Shown here piece by piece: positions 1 through 14,400 of a stretch of DNA of 64,000 nt; positions within the stretch are counted from its first letter, which is position 1; every line of letters begins with the position of its first letter. This DNA comes from Triops longicaudatus (taxonomy: Eukaryota > Arthropoda > Branchiopoda > Notostraca > Triopsidae): the NCBI GenBank assembly GCA_022885665.1, contig JAGQDJ010000043.1:372001-436000 (forward strand), written 5' to 3'. The position numbers and the translations under genes are program-made. The notes beneath the pieces are model-generated. The model was not told the origin of the DNA, did not search any database, and saw only the letters and a list, made by a program, of their open reading frames with translations.

Positions 1-3000
1 TTTGTGAGGCCCCCTAAGCATCTTACCTCAGACGAGGCAGCGGATTCGTCCTACTTGCCTCAGGCAACAGCAGTGTCATTCAGAAAAAAAGGCCCATTTA
101 CCAAGCTTAAAATAGCTTTGAGGCGTGGTATAATTTTTCCTCCTTGAGCTTTTGATGTATGCGTGACATTTAAATTTTTAGATGGTGTGTGTCTGTGACT
201 GAAAATGCTGCTTATAACGCTACAATAAAGCTACAGCAAAAGAAAAGAAGCATTTTTCGCCTACGACAAAATGTTTATATTTGACAAGATAGCCACGGCC
301 CAAGAAGGCTTCCACCACATTTCCCCTCACACACAACATCCTGACAACAAAGAAAGAGAGAAAGAAAGGCAGCCCAGCACTCAGCAAAGTTAGGGTAACT
401 ATGTCTACAATTTTCATGGCTTATTTCCGAAAGCAACAATATTTCGTACAACGGGAAGCTTTTTCTATAAAAGCCAAAGAAGAAAAGTCGGAAGACGATG
501 TTTTGCATGGCCAAACTTAATTCACGAAGCTTCACTACAAACAAGTCTGAGTGCTAGGGAAGTATAGTGAAAAAAAAAGGAATAAATAATATAGCACAGA
601 GAGAATGTTCTTAGTCACTTTGAAAGAGCCTAATTCTTAGCTAGCCATGGAAAGCTAGATGATTTTGTTCAATCTTTTTGGCATAAAAGGCAAAGCTAAT
701 AAAAGCAAAAGCCTTGTTTGCTTGAAAGCGCTATGTTGGGCAAAATTTTCGTCATTCACCAGCACTTTTCTTTCCAGATATGGCTTATGTGCACAACTGC
801 GAAAAGGGGGATTTGTTGTCTTGGCTGTTGGCTTTTCTGGCTGCGGAGACACACAGACAAGGGAGTGCGTGTGAGAGAGATGCAGCAGAAAACGAATGAC
901 GAACGGAGGGCTTATTCGTGCTATTTATAAGTCTTGGTTAACCACACAAGATAACTTACCCAGTTTCCTTTCTTCCTCTGCTTCACTGTCTAATACCAAT
1001 TTGATTCCTACCCCCACAACCCTCTAGTTCTCCTTTTTGGCTTACGGTGTCTCTAAAAAGTTCAGGCCCCAATTTACATAGTAACAGCTCCTAAAAATAG
1101 CCCGTCTTTTGTTACGCAAGGATCTTAGCTTCAATTTGATCACCTTGTCTGGAAAACTCCAAATTTTCCACTAATTTCCCTAAAAAGAAATCGACTTAAA
1201 GACTCATTAGGTTAAAAGAACGCCACAAATGAGTTTTTCTAGCTTCTTTTTTAAGGATGTTTCCCGTCTTTGCTCACCCATTAATTATCCCTAGCTGTCA
1301 AGAGCGTATTTTCAACTCAACAGAAAAATATTCGACTCTGCCTATATCGGAAAATACCCAACAGAAAAAAGTCTAAGACGAAAGTTTTCCTCGCCTGAGA
1401 GGACTGAATCGCACCAACTGTTGGCTAAGTTCCTGGATTAATTTCGGCTGACTCTGTTCTGATTACTTGGAAAAGGACAGGGGATTATAAAAAGTGAAAA
1501 AAAGTTTGCAAGCCCTTAAGTTTTGTTTGTTACCATAACTCTAAACAGCGGCGACAAGGATGAGTGCGTTGAACTCTCTAAGAGATAATAATGACTTTTA
1601 CTATGTTTTCGTTACCAATCTAAACTTCAGGTTAAGCAGGGTTAAGTGTATCTTCATTTAAAATTGAGACATAGGGTATAAATCATACCGACTGAAAATT
1701 GCAGCATTGGCCATTGAAAACCTGAAAGAAGCCTAAAGCGCCAGAAAAAATTTCCATACAATGGAGTGAAATGTTTTAAAAGCATTTTTATCCGCTAACA
1801 TTTAAAAGGGCGATACAGGGCGATACTGAATCAACGCCCATTTAGAAAGTCACTGGAATTGGCGAATTACATTGGGACAGCTACTTGTTTAATTTAGCTT
1901 TGATTTTCAAAGTAATATTTTTTGGGGGAAATTCGATACTGCATAAGTTTTCCAACTTCCAACGTAATAATTTATTAAAATTACATCAATATGTGCGTCA
2001 AGTTCGCAAATGTAGCTTGTTTTGTTAAGTGTTGCTGTTGTTTGCTCTAGATATTGCGAACATAAACATTATTATTGACATGACAATACGGAAATATAAA
2101 TATATTTCTTTTCAGAATTACTAGCAGAATCTTGGTACGACTCGTTACGCCAAAGACATAAATCAGAACCTTAATAAATAATAGTAAATAATTTAATTTC
2201 GATTACGTTTTTCTTTAACGAAAATTTTTTGTAGGTGAATTGAATATTCAGCACATGTAATGTACAGAACGTAGAATAAATAATACGAAGACGCCAAAGT
2301 AGATTGTCCTTTGGACTGTTGTTCCTTTAATCCTGGTCTCACAAATCAACATAGGCTTATATTCATGATTAGTCTATAAATCAGTACGGAATTCTTATGT
2401 TAACACGCATACATGCATTTACTATAATTTTTTTATATCAGAGCGAATAAATTTTTTATATCAGCCCTATTTGTGTGGTATACGCTCCGGAGAAAAGCCA
2501 TAGGTTAAGAAAACTGCAAATAAGGAGGAAAAAATTACATTAGAAAATAGGGATCGTTCCAAAATTTCAAAAAATATAGATAAGAATTGCGGGGAATTGT
2601 AATTTAGATTTAGGCTACCCAGCATGAAAATGTATCGTTATTAAGTTTGTGTCTCCTTAAAGTATTAGATTGTTTTCTCCTTCTTTGTAGCCTTTAAAAT
2701 CTTATATTTCAGCTGATTTCAGTAAGAGTTTCAATAGTTTTTATTCTAAAAATCAAACTTCACTCCATAAACGGAAAAATTTTTACGAAGTTATAATACA
2801 ATCCATAAGTATTTCACATATTAGCTTAGTTTCGCCCTTTTAACAGCACGGAGCGATCTTTGTTTTGCGATTTGTGCTTTAAATATATGTTTCCTATTAA
2901 TTTTTTTTTTAAAAAAAACGTCATTGTTGCTCGCAGTTAAAGCGGCTTCCATCTTTTTTACCCTCTTAATGCTTGTTCTATGCAAAAAATAGACAAAATG

Positions 3001-5269
3001 GTTATGGTCCCTACGGGAGTTTGTTAGAGCACGAAATAGCGGTAACACTACTATGAGTTTATTCCAGAAAGACTACGATTTTGAACGATTTTGACCAAAA
3101 TGACACGCGAATAGTGAAATACTTTGCCACGAATGAGTCGGTCTCAAAAATTTCGTCCGTGCATTCGAAACCGCGGATACGGAACCCGCGAATACTTACG
3201 CGGAGCTTTGAATGTATTTAAAATCGTTTTCTACCAAAAGCATCATCTCCTGAGCTTATCTATAATTAGGAAGCCTGGAATGGTTTTACATTTTCTTTTC
3301 AACCGATCACAACGTGTGCCGCCGAAAACATTTGTCTCTGAAAGTGGTCCGTGGCTCCAAATAGCTTAGGGACCGCTGATTTGGAATATATCAATTTGTA
3401 GCTTACTTGGATAGAAGTACACCTATACTGCACAGCGCAGGTTAAAAAAAATCCTTAGTGTTCGAGTAATTTACAGTACTGAGAACCAAATACCATAAAG
3501 GTAGCAAGTCCTTAACATTAGCGCCACGGGGCCACGAAAAGTTAGTTGGGCATAAAGAACCACAGTGCTGTAGTTTTCTCTCACGTGCTTTTAACGCGTA
3601 CCTTTATTGGTGTCAGCTTCATAACGTTAACGATGTTTTTCTTTAGCTCCGTAAGGCCTCAGTGTAAACATGCGGCAAAGCACCATTACTAGCGCCATTT
3701 CTTCCTTTCAGGTATCACTGGCAAGAAAAACAGCATCGCCCTCCACATATTATTTTACGCCCCAGCTTTCTGACAATCTAATTAGGGATTTGATCGTTTT
3801 TTGACTATCGCAAGCAACAGGTTCATTACTGAAAGTTCAGGCCACCTTTTCTCCTTTTTTTCCCTTATATTTCCCTATGAAGCCAACATAATAGAAGCTT
3901 TCAATCGCAAACGCAAGTCAGATTCTCCTAATCTTCTAAACCCCCAAAATTCGATCTGCTTTTCTCACCGTACTCAGGTTTCCTTAGCTACCTCCCAGGA
4001 GCATTTACTCCTGATGGACGGCATGACAACATCAGCGATCCAGCAGTTGGAAACACCAAATCCCAATCAGGACTTGGGTCCAGTGAATATAACCCAAGTC
4101 CTCAAAAGGGTTTCTATAGAAACCTTGTTTTCTCGCGTGAAATTTATTTCTCCGTCTTTCCTCTCAGTGCTTTATCTTTCACGCCTCTTGGCGTCACTGG
4201 TTCTTAAGATTTACAAGACAAATAAAGTTTTTTTTAAGGAAAGGATCATAACAAAGAAGTCACTAACAAAAAACAACGAGAGAAATCTGAAATTCATATA
4301 TTCCCTTGTGTGATACAATTTTTTCCCCTTAATGAGTCCGTGCGACGAAAGAATCAATCGGATGGTATTACATTTCTTCCAAACTCCACCCTTGAGTTCT
4401 CTACGGTGTTGCTGTAGCGTGAAGGGGCTTTGATGTTGTTCCGTGGAAAGTTAATGAAACCAGTAGAAGTCGAGTCATCTGGTGTTGCAGAAATCTGCTT
4501 AGCTATGGCTGTCCCGCAGTGCAATTTCCTCTCTTACGGAAGCCTGCCACACCCTTGTAACATATAATGTGCATGCATTTCGATCACGGCAAAAGGAAAT
4601 GTTGTCTTCTACTGTTGACTTAAACACGAAAGACGTCCAACAGAGGAAAGTCGGGCGGGACTTTCTGCGTTACACCCAATCTGCACAAAAAGTTGACATG
4701 TTGAATGCGACGGGAACAATTTCATGTTGCAACCTCCATTAAAGGATAGAAAAATGAACTCGTTTGCGTAATTTAACACTTTAGAACGACTTTCAGTACA
4801 TCCCTGTCGGCTTCGTACTTACGGGCGCATAAGCCAACACTCAGCGGCACAAATTACCCGTGGCAACGCTAAACCTTTTGTCAGAGCGGAGCCAAGTACT
4901 TTTCCTGACTCGCCTAATGTGCATATGCCCGCGTTAGCTAAATGAGGACGAAGCTACTTAGGGAGAAGTAGAGAAGTAGTATTACTGAGCTGGCTTTTTT
5001 TACAACGTTATTAAATCGAATGAATAAACAGCAGCTGACAGAACGCTGCTTTGCGTGAGGAAGACAAGGGTAAAAGCGAGAAAACTAAAGCTTTCGGAGA
5101 GCTCAGCTCTACTAAATGAATAAGAGCTTAATTACATCAATAGGCAGTACAGAGTGACGCCCTAGGACGTAACTGAAATATCACGTGGAAGAAATTGTGG
5201 CAATTTTTGTAGCTTAGAAGACATGCATTATTCTGACGTACATTTCTGATCATTTGAATGTTGTTTCAG
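1..5269 (+). other. Probable ERG intron 1 (or upstream flank), no certain exon
   Basis: The first PAS exon recognised (5270) begins in phase 1, as human KCNH2 exon 2 does, so a short upstream exon coding the N-terminal PAS cap must exist. I looked for its usual motif (a LDTIIRKF-like helix) here and did not find it, so it probably lies before base 1. The stretch is A/T-rich with scattered short frames. The only notable one is an open frame at 3801-4313, treated as a finding. The first 60 bases resemble the edge of a dispersed repeat, but no family can be named. Confidence 0.5.
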
Positions 5270-5497
5270 ATCGTAATTTCCTGGTGGGCAACGCAGCGAC
5301 GGACGGATCCATCATTTATTGCAACGAAGGATTCTGTCGACTGACTGGATTCAGCAGAGCTGATGTGGTGCAGCGACCGAGTATTGCGGATTTCTTGCAT
5401 GGCCCTTCAACATCCGCGGAGGTAGTTTCGCAGATCAAAAACGCGCTCTCAATGGTAGAAGAGCGCCAAGTCCAAATCTTCTATTACAAGAAGGACG
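5270..5497 (+). CDS. KCNH2-like (erg/sei): ERG exon: PAS domain, first half
   Basis: Acceptor TTGTTTCAG ends at 5269 and the donor is G|GTAAGAG at 5498. Enters in phase 1, leaves in phase 1. Translation includes IIYCNEGFCRLTGFSRADV and DFLHGP, matching the hERG PAS core (IYCNDGFCELCGYSRAEV, DFLHGP), and ends at YYKKDG. In ERG channels this cytoplasmic domain packs on the CNBHD of the neighbouring subunit and slows deactivation. The upstream cap exon is not in the window. Confidence 0.95.
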
Positions 5498-8400
5498 GTA
5501 AGAGTATTTCCTGGTCCGTGGGCGCGCTCCATAGCCTCCTGAAGCGACCAATTACTACACGCAGCAGAATTCCTAACACACTCCTAAATGTAGAGACTTT
5601 TTTCTGAACGGAAACAAATTTAAAACAAAATTTCGGGCCTTCTCTTTGTTACCTATACGTAATCAAGCTGATAGTGAGCTTGCTAGAGCAAGAGATATTG
5701 ACGAATTCCACATATTTTACCCGGCTCGGGGGATCATTGTGCTTTTCTTAGCGTGCATGGGATTTCGTGACTGTTTCTGTCAGTCGATTCGGCACACCAA
5801 CTCGAAAATGGGATAAATTACGCCCGTGGCGTAAACGAGTTTCCCGAGTTTTCTTGTACAAGATTGGCGACCTAGTCAGCGTTCTCTTCATCCATGCTCT
5901 GGAACGATTTGGATGGCTTGGGGAATTCCGTGCAGTTGAAAATTCTAAAATCGAGTGACAGACTGCTCACCCCCGAATGACAAAATTGACTTACTCATGC
6001 GACTTTCGACAACTGATGATATACGGAGCTAGCAAACCGTGTCCGTTTTTTCAGCCAGTTCAGAATTTCAGTGCCTGGACAAAAATTTACAGAATGTCAC
6101 CTTTTCGAAACTGCGCAGCAGAAAAACAGCCTTAGCGCCCTGTTATAAACCTTGCGTCAATGAAATTCGTTCCGTAAGACTTGACAAAGAATCGTTCTTG
6201 GTGAGTGGAAAGCAGCCCAAACATGCTGACAGGGAGACATGACAACAGCACACTCTTTTCTTTTGTAAACAAGTTGATGTAAATAAACTTCAAGCTTTAT
6301 TATCTTGCATTGCAAAAAGGCTTCCATTTTTTAACCAAAATGAAAACAAGCAGGTCTGGGCTCAGTAAAAGTTGTCCTTATTAGCTTTGTCAACAGTAAT
6401 TTTAGTTCCCCATATCACAGCCATAACAAGATGATAAATAACACGCAATATGGCTGAGTTAATGTTAAAATCATAATACAAAAACCACAATTTCGTTGTT
6501 AAAAATCGACAGAAATATCCTCCCAGACTAATTTGCAACAATAAAAACTTTCGTTGCTGATTATAAACTGATTCCAGCAGACTACGATAGAAATTATTCA
6601 TATTAAATTGACGTTACCATGCAATTATAATGAAATATGATTGGTTAGCTCGTGTACACGAAATTAGCGTAATTTGCGTGTATTTTTGTTTTGTTTCTTG
6701 GCAGATTAGGACCAATGTGCATCTAGCCATAATTACCTAAATTTCTTACATATCGTTCCCTTGAAGACTACAGTAGCTCGTCGGGTGACCGGTATACAGC
6801 ATTTAATGACGTAATTATCCACCATAGTTTAGTTGGAAAGAAGAAACCCGTTGCTAATATCAATACTTCTTTTTCTTCTATCTAGCGAACTATCCCATCT
6901 CGGGGTAATCTGATACGCTAGAAGACTTAAGAAGGATTTACGCTTTTTTTTCTTATGAGGCTATACCTAGAAAGTCACAATCTTTTGATACGGAACAGTA
7001 ATGAATGCGTAGATTTACTTTTGTAAGCTGGCTTTGACAACTCAAAACTTCCCACAAAAGGAACTTTCCTTGGAGTGGAAACGTGAGGGACCCTCAAAGC
7101 GTAGGCCTACAAAAGTTTGACAGCACGCGTGGTCACTTTTCACTGGTTTAGGGGAAACAGAGTACCGACCATTCTTAAAAAAGACCTAATAGCAAGCAAC
7201 TACAGGAGTCAACTGACCGTGATCTCGCCAGTAAAAAAGAAAATAGGAGCGACAGTCACAGTCCAGCCATGCGGTAAATTATCTTGCAGTCGCATGAGTT
7301 ATTCTTGTCGCACAGAGGGAAACTTCGCGAAAATGGGTCCTTGCCAGCTCTTGGGACCAAGCAACAACCCCACCCCTTGGTAAAAGAAATAATACTGCGT
7401 GACTTCCCAACTCGCTGACAGTTTCAAACACGCATAAAGTGCCGTAATTTCTCTATTCATAAACGCAGAAATAAAAACGCCAGGGACCTCACTGACTCCC
7501 GTCAGCCAAGGGCCTAATGTACGCTTTTGGTGACAGCCAGGAAAACAATGACCGAGCACAGCCAGGAATCCTTCAAATCGCGTCCTAAGGCTACAAGTTC
7601 ATTCGCTTTTTGGCAAAATCCCATCTAATCCCACGCGTTGTGTGAACTCAAGTCCAGGCATATTCAGCGCCTGGTTTTTGTCCGACAAGTGAATAGAAAA
7701 CCTTTTTCTATGCCCTTTTTTGCTACGATTTTCTTCTAAAAAAGAAACAAAGAATTAGTAGGGAAAAAAAAGAGGGAAAGAAAAAGACTCTTGGCTAAGA
7801 ATGTTCCGGCACCTGACTTCCCCACAGTTAGTCTACTGTAAACCACCCCGGAGAAATAAAGTACGAGCTTTCCACCCGTTCTTCCTTCCTTCCTCCACCC
7901 AAATCTTCATAGGCGTTGAAAGATTAATATCAAGACAGATAACTAGCGCTAGCACTGTTAAGGCCACCGAAATAGCTTACCGTGCCTATGATTAATCATA
8001 CCGGAAAAGATACACCCTTAAGTAAATATGACTTATGATAGTGCCTCATTAGATCACGTTTGTAATATCATTATACCTTTGGTATATCCGATACTGTATC
8101 GTAAAAAAAAGTGAAGCGTCAAATAAACCTTGATTCCTGCAAACTTCCTTCAGTTAACTACCATAATGCTTTGCTAAAAAATAGAAGGAATTTTGAGGCA
8201 CGACGTGTAAGAAAATATAGCAGATACACTGCAGGTACATGGACGCTCTGTAGTCTAAACCTCACTATGTATGGAAAACTACCCGTAAAACATTCTTGTA
8301 AAAATAGATCGCATTGTTTTGCTGTATTGACACTACTTACAGCGCTGTACTATTTTAAGTAACAATTGCTTTAGCAAAATATATATTTAAAAAATACAAT

Positions 8401-11400
8401 GGGTCAAGGGTGATACTGCTTTTGCCTCCAATTTTTTGTGACGATGATTTGAATATACCATGCAGATTGAATAAAAAATAAATTTACTGTGCCATTACCT
8501 AGGCAACATGGATTCGAAAGATAGCTAATTTTGCACACAAGCTTAAAACTGGAAAGTTTGGCGTTGGTAGTACAGCCGTTACTTGGACACTTCATCTAGC
8601 AAGTGGGACAAACAAAACTGACAGGCATTTAGCTCTAAGCTCTTCAGATCTTCTCGTCCCTGATACCTCTACTTTGAATTTTTTTTCTTTTTTTTTACGT
8701 TAGGTTGATTTTATGTTTCCTGGAAAATACTAAGCGTCAGACATCGGCACGTTTTTCGCTTAAAATGCGTCAACCACACTTTCTAAAGTCCAGAAGTAAT
8801 GGATTCACTAGACGAACAGCGAAGCAGTTTAGGAAAGTGACTTGAGACTCCACTTCGAAGTTATAACTAACGGATATTTTTACAAAATACGAACAGACTA
8901 CGTTTCCGAACTTCTACTCACGTTACAAAGGCAAGGGTATTGCAACTCACCAATTTGCACTGTCACGCCATCTGGTTAATATTGTACTGTGGTGAGATTT
9001 TTTTTTTTTTTTTTTTTAAAAAAAAGAAAAGAAACTGGTCACCTAAGACCACTGAGGTCTAATCAGGCTTCTTAAGGTTGATTTGCCTTCATTAGATGGC
9101 GAAAGAGACTAAACCAATCGATTACACGGTAAATGGCAAAGTAATGCTACAATGCAAAACAAGTATAATTCATTATTGAAAGTATAGAAGTTGCCTGTTG
9201 GCTACTTTTCCAGGCTGCTTGTCAATCTCCATATTGATATGTAGACAAGCAAAAACAAAATGCAAGTGTGCGATATCCAATACTCCGTAGCCAAAACTAC
9301 GTCGTCAACATTTTTTTTTTTTTTTTTTAAGGAGGTGTGTTGTAAACTGATGTCAAATATTTACATTATTTTCTGTGGTCACAAAGTTTCTAACTGCATA
9401 CTTTAAACTACGAAGAGAAAAAGATCATAATAGCTATGTACATTTCTTCAATTAAATGCAAACAAAACTTAACTGGCTGAATTATTCGGTTACACGAGAA
9501 CATTGGGGTTGAATTGAAACGTCTTACCTCACCAACTGTCTTGATCTGCAAGTATTGCTGTGGTTCTACATAAGTTGGGGATACGTTACAGAACATAAAC
9601 GTGCACGGAATTTCAAGAGAAAAGTGTCGCCAAGAAACATCACAGCTCTTGACGTTATGTGTTTAACTTGCCACTGGGCAATCTGTTTTGGCAGTCAGTG
9701 TAGCAAATGTGGATTGTTTGTGCTTGTTGGTTTCTTAACTGTGACGTACGCGCTGATTTATCTTTTATTATTCTAATTGGAGCTTACTTAATTTCATATT
9801 GTACGATTCATTACCCTTTTTAATGTATACTGAACTTACTGTTCCGTTTTATTCTTTCCGAAAACTGTATAAACAGGGATCGTGTTAATGCATATTGCCT
9901 AATCTCGTAAATCGACGGAATTCGTAAACTTTTCAAGACCTGTTGGATATTTAGTAGCGATATTTAACTCAAGCCAAAATCATACGCAATCGCAAGGCCA
10001 TTGTAGACAAACTGGAAGACGCAAAACTAAACGAAATATTTAGACAAAACTCTTATTCGAACATTATTCATTAGTCCAGACCCTCTTCACCTTTCACCCT
10101 GTATGCGTTGTATGATTTTCACCACGTTTAGTAGCGTTTTGTTAAAAGGGAAGTGAGTGAGGATGCTTAGATGATGATTAGTAGTTAAGCACCTAGGCAA
10201 CGGGTAGAAGTTGTTGCCATCTCAGAGAAAAATAACCCCAAATCAACGACAAAACTATTTTATGTGAATCATGGATACGTATCGCGATTAAAAATTGACA
10301 AAGATTTTTTTGCACGATTTCTTTGATTTCGTTTTTCCTAATGCTCAAGTGAGCAACTCCGTTTCTTTTCATTCTCTATCGAAATTCACATTGTTTGTCT
10401 GAAACCGAGTCTATGAAATAAAGCGGGTTCCAGTTTGCAAATGTGAATTTGGTCAAATAAATAGCCATCCGTCTAAAGGCTCGCCCTGACATACGTTTTT
10501 TATTCGTTTTCCAGAACTCCATGCCCGCAAAAAGGAGAAATGTATCCCTGAAGGAGGTAAAGGCAGCTTAAGATTGGTTAATTGGCCAAAATACGTCTAC
10601 ATAAAAAAAAACTCAATGAAAAAAAACGTATGTCGGGGAAGCCTTAATTGCGAAACAATATTTTCGTCAACTAGTATCACGCGAATACGCATTTTATAAT
10701 TTTAAATTTCCAGCTTCACCTTGTAACCAACTGGTTCAAGGTACACCCACATTACAATAATTCTACATTACATTGCAGTGTAGAAGAATATTGGCGCTTG
10801 CTGCGGTTATATAACTCATCAACCATTTTGTTGCCCACGGAGCAGGCCCGAGTAGAATTTAATTCTAAAGTCCGCGCATCACGATGCATTATCGAAGTTA
10901 ACATATCACTGCTCTCAGGGGCAAAATACAATGAGCAAGTTGCATTTCTGCGAATTCACTCTCTTAACGATGAACTTGCCCGTCACTGCTTAGGGACCAT
11001 ACTTCGCTGTTTCTTTTTTCCTCACTTTCTATACTTCACTACAGGTTTCCAACGTAGTCTATACTGTGTCGTACATGTTTCTATAATTTAAAACAGCTAC
11101 ACATAGGGCCGGATTTAGACATATATACGCCCTAGGCTAAAGAGGTTAATTCTGCGCCTCCTTAAAGAAGTGTATTCATAATTCTCAATTTAGCGCGTAA
11201 TGGTTTGCTTTGGAAAATACGAACTCTTCATCTTCTTTACTCGATCCAACCTGCAACCGAAATCTTGGCCCAACAGCATTCAAAGTTCATCCACCTCAAC
11301 TAAGACCTCGATCCTTCCTTTCCTGACCTGACCTTGAAAAGACAGCTGTATGCAAGAATGCGAATGCAACGCTAAAGTTGTTCACATTATTACAAATATG

Positions 11401-14400
11401 TTCCCTTCAATGAACGCAACAACCATTAAAAATATAAATCAACCGTCTAGACTGGGACAGGAACAATGTTCGCGTAGAAGTTGCAGTTATAAACCTTACA
11501 CATTTGGCACAGTTTTTTTTCTGTGCAACATGCATTGTGTATCGTATAATGGTGTCGACGATCGCTTAGAGGTTACTTGTTTGGTCAATTTCATTATCTA
11601 AGATGTCATAGTTTTTCTATACATTTTTATAATTATACCTATGTCACAGAATCGTATAATACCAATATTGTTACTACATTAGTGTCTAACTAGTTATTGC
11701 TAACGTATTGTAGGCCTACGAATATTTTTTATGATTAATTATAAAACTCCTTTCATGGACCAAACGACCTCAAAAAGAGGGTATAGGACCCAAAAAAATT
11801 ATGTCAACCTTTAAACGGCAGAAGTTAACAATAAGGAAGCCTTATGAGAACGGATACCATGGGGTGTTAACCTCGCTTAAACTTGTAACTTTAGCAAAAG
11901 TTCATCGGATGACAGGTACACGGTAGCGCCAAAAGGATAAAAAAAATCTTCATTGACAGAAAACTAGGTGGAGTCACCCTTTTATCCGATGATAGTTTCA
12001 CGTCACTCTTAACATTAAGATAGACGCAAGTTTTAGAGGGTGGCGAAAGAAGAATGTGTCAAAGTCGCGTAGTCAGGTCCGTTTCCTTTCCCACCCCTAA
12101 ATACTTCGGTCGTGTTAATTGTGTCGCTTTTCGACAGCCCCCTCTTCCCTTTGCTTTGCCCCTTGTGATTCATATTCTTCCAAATGAGTTGTACCGTACA
12201 ATCAGGTCTGTTTTAATCTTACTCGCTTAATAGTTATTTTCTCCCTTCTCCGCTCGTAGATTTCAGTACGTGAGACGAGTTACCGCGTCGTTTATTAGCA
12301 GCATTTTACGAGCCAAGCCATCAAGTCTGACTCGTCTTCGGTCATTGCGCCCTACTAAGGAATCCTTGCACGAAACCGGAAACTTCATTAAGTTCGTCAC
12401 AAGGACTCTATAGTACCAAAACATTTCAGATTACCTCTCCTAATCCACTTTACTTCTGTTATGGAGCCCACGCTGCAAAATTTGTACTCAATAAGGAGGT
12501 CGACACAGATGAGAAATGCTAGCTTTTTTTCGTGTTGTTTTCTTTTTATTATCCACGTGATGATACAGAAATAAAGACCGGCGATGAAAAAGCTTGGATA
12601 AAAAACGTGTAGTTTTGGGGGGTTATGTAGTCGTGTTATACGTGTCAACGAACGCGTAGTAATTTACAGTTTTGAAATCTGTAGGCAGCAAATTCCTTTG
12701 CAATCAGCTCATCTACCCAGTGAAGAATGAAACGGGTGACGTGTTAATGTTCCTGATCCAGTTTGAAGACGCGAACCCCAGCCAAGAATCGAGTGAAACG
12801 ACTCATGCAAATCAAATCTACAGTCGCTGTAAGTTTCTTCACATCCTTTTTTCTTTTGAACTCTTATTTTTCTTATATGTCCTGTCATCAAAAGATAAAA
12901 CGGAAGGACAGAAAGGGGTGAAATTGTCTCAAAATGGGATCCCAAACTCCTTTGCTAGCAATTTTGTTCTAGGGAGGGGGTGTCGTTTTCCCCTTCTAAA
13001 AAAATCGAACAGACAAAATCGAATACGACGGGCACCATGTGTCGAGTATGACTTTTACGTTTTTCCTCTTTGCAGTCGATCGAGCGCGGCAATCCTTTCG
13101 ACAGTCGTTCCGAATACGGAAAAACAGCGGAAAACGAAATCCTGTCTCTTCATCGCCGGGGTCACGTGACCCTGAACGTCCCATGGAGAAAATCGACAGT
13201 GCCGAAGAACCCGACGACCCTTCTTCAGAGCACATCTGCAACCAGTAATGCAAGATTTCCCCCCATTTTTTTGCTTGAAATCCAGTTTTTCATTTTTATA
13301 CCGAGAAAGGGGCTCATTTTTTATAAAAAATCTTTTCGTAGGATTTCCATTCCAGTCCCCGCTATTTTGACCGCTACGGACGAAAGGGTACTTCCAGCGG
13401 TGACTCGGCCGCCTGATTTACAGACCACCATTTCTACCAACGGTCAGTTTTCACCAGAGTCGATCAATGAAGAAGGATCGAAGGACGACTTCGAGAGTGA
13501 CAGTAATCTGTCGCCTCTGAACAAAGACTTAAGTTCGCCTGGGAATTTTGAGCCTGACGAAAATTACAAAGCGCTGCTTAGTCGGCGGAGGTTTAGTCGC
13601 CAAAGAGGCTCCATCTCGTTGGACGAATCGATACTCGTTTCCCCGCGGTTCTGCAACAACTTTCCCGAAATTTCCATCTCCTACTTTGAACACACTCCAG
13701 CCACCTCGCGAGCGAAACCGGCGCCACCAGCTGCCGCTCTCTTGGGACACGAAGCAACATCTCGACCACGCTCTAGTTCGTCTGTCACTCTGGGAACACC
13801 TATCAGCAATTCCAAACCTACCTTAAATGCTACTGACTCACGACGCAGCTCTAGCTACAGTTATCATCGCTCCCAGCGGTCTTCCATCAGCAGCATTGCT
13901 CGGGGGACGCCTCGAGGCAGTATCAATGGCAGCAGGAACGCTCTCCTGTTGAGCCGAACTACGGGTACAGATCGCAGAAATTCCAGGCTTGAAGGATTGA
14001 GCAATCAACTCCTCCTTAAAAGATGTTTCCTATCCGTCGGCGATTCCAAAAACAAAGACCAGGTATTCAATCGAATCGAATTGATTCTCAACCAAAATAA
14101 TCTACACTGATATATTATTAAACTCACAAGGCAAGTTCGATAGAAAAGATAAATAAATTGTAATTAGTAGACCAGAATTCTAGTTACTGTGAATATGTCA
14201 GGGGTGTCGAACCCTGTCTTCAATTCGTCAACTTTGAAGGAAAAGGTTGGCGGCGATTGACAATTTTGGAAATTTAAAAAATAGTTTCCAGCCTCCCCTT
14301 ACTCAACCTTTTCGGTAGTCTCAAACATCGTTATTTGAGCATCAGCAATAAAAGAATGTGACACTAAACTATTTAAATTTCCAAGCTACAGACCTCTTTT

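Larger units (their letters stand above)
5498..12684 (+). other. ERG intron within the PAS domain, 7.2 kb
   Basis: Splits the PAS domain between KKDG and SKFLCN. Contains an inverted-repeat element at 10477-10644, a single arm of the long-TIR family at about 9030-9140, two long poly-T tracts (8999-9018 and 9311-9328) and a stretch at 11105-11160 resembling an eroded DNA transposon end. No convincing coding exon was found. The open frames are short and lack paired splice sites in a useful phase. Confidence 0.6.

Noticed and set aside
11105..11160. GGGCCGGATTT...GCCCTAGGC stretch as a DNA-transposon end
   Set aside because: Similar wording occurs in known repeat ends, but no opposite terminus or duplication was found, so not annotated as an element.
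13039..13341. Competing long frame (opening 13070) through the first linker exon
   Set aside because: Phase from the PAS exon selects the other frame there; the long frame is right only after the intron 13245-13341.
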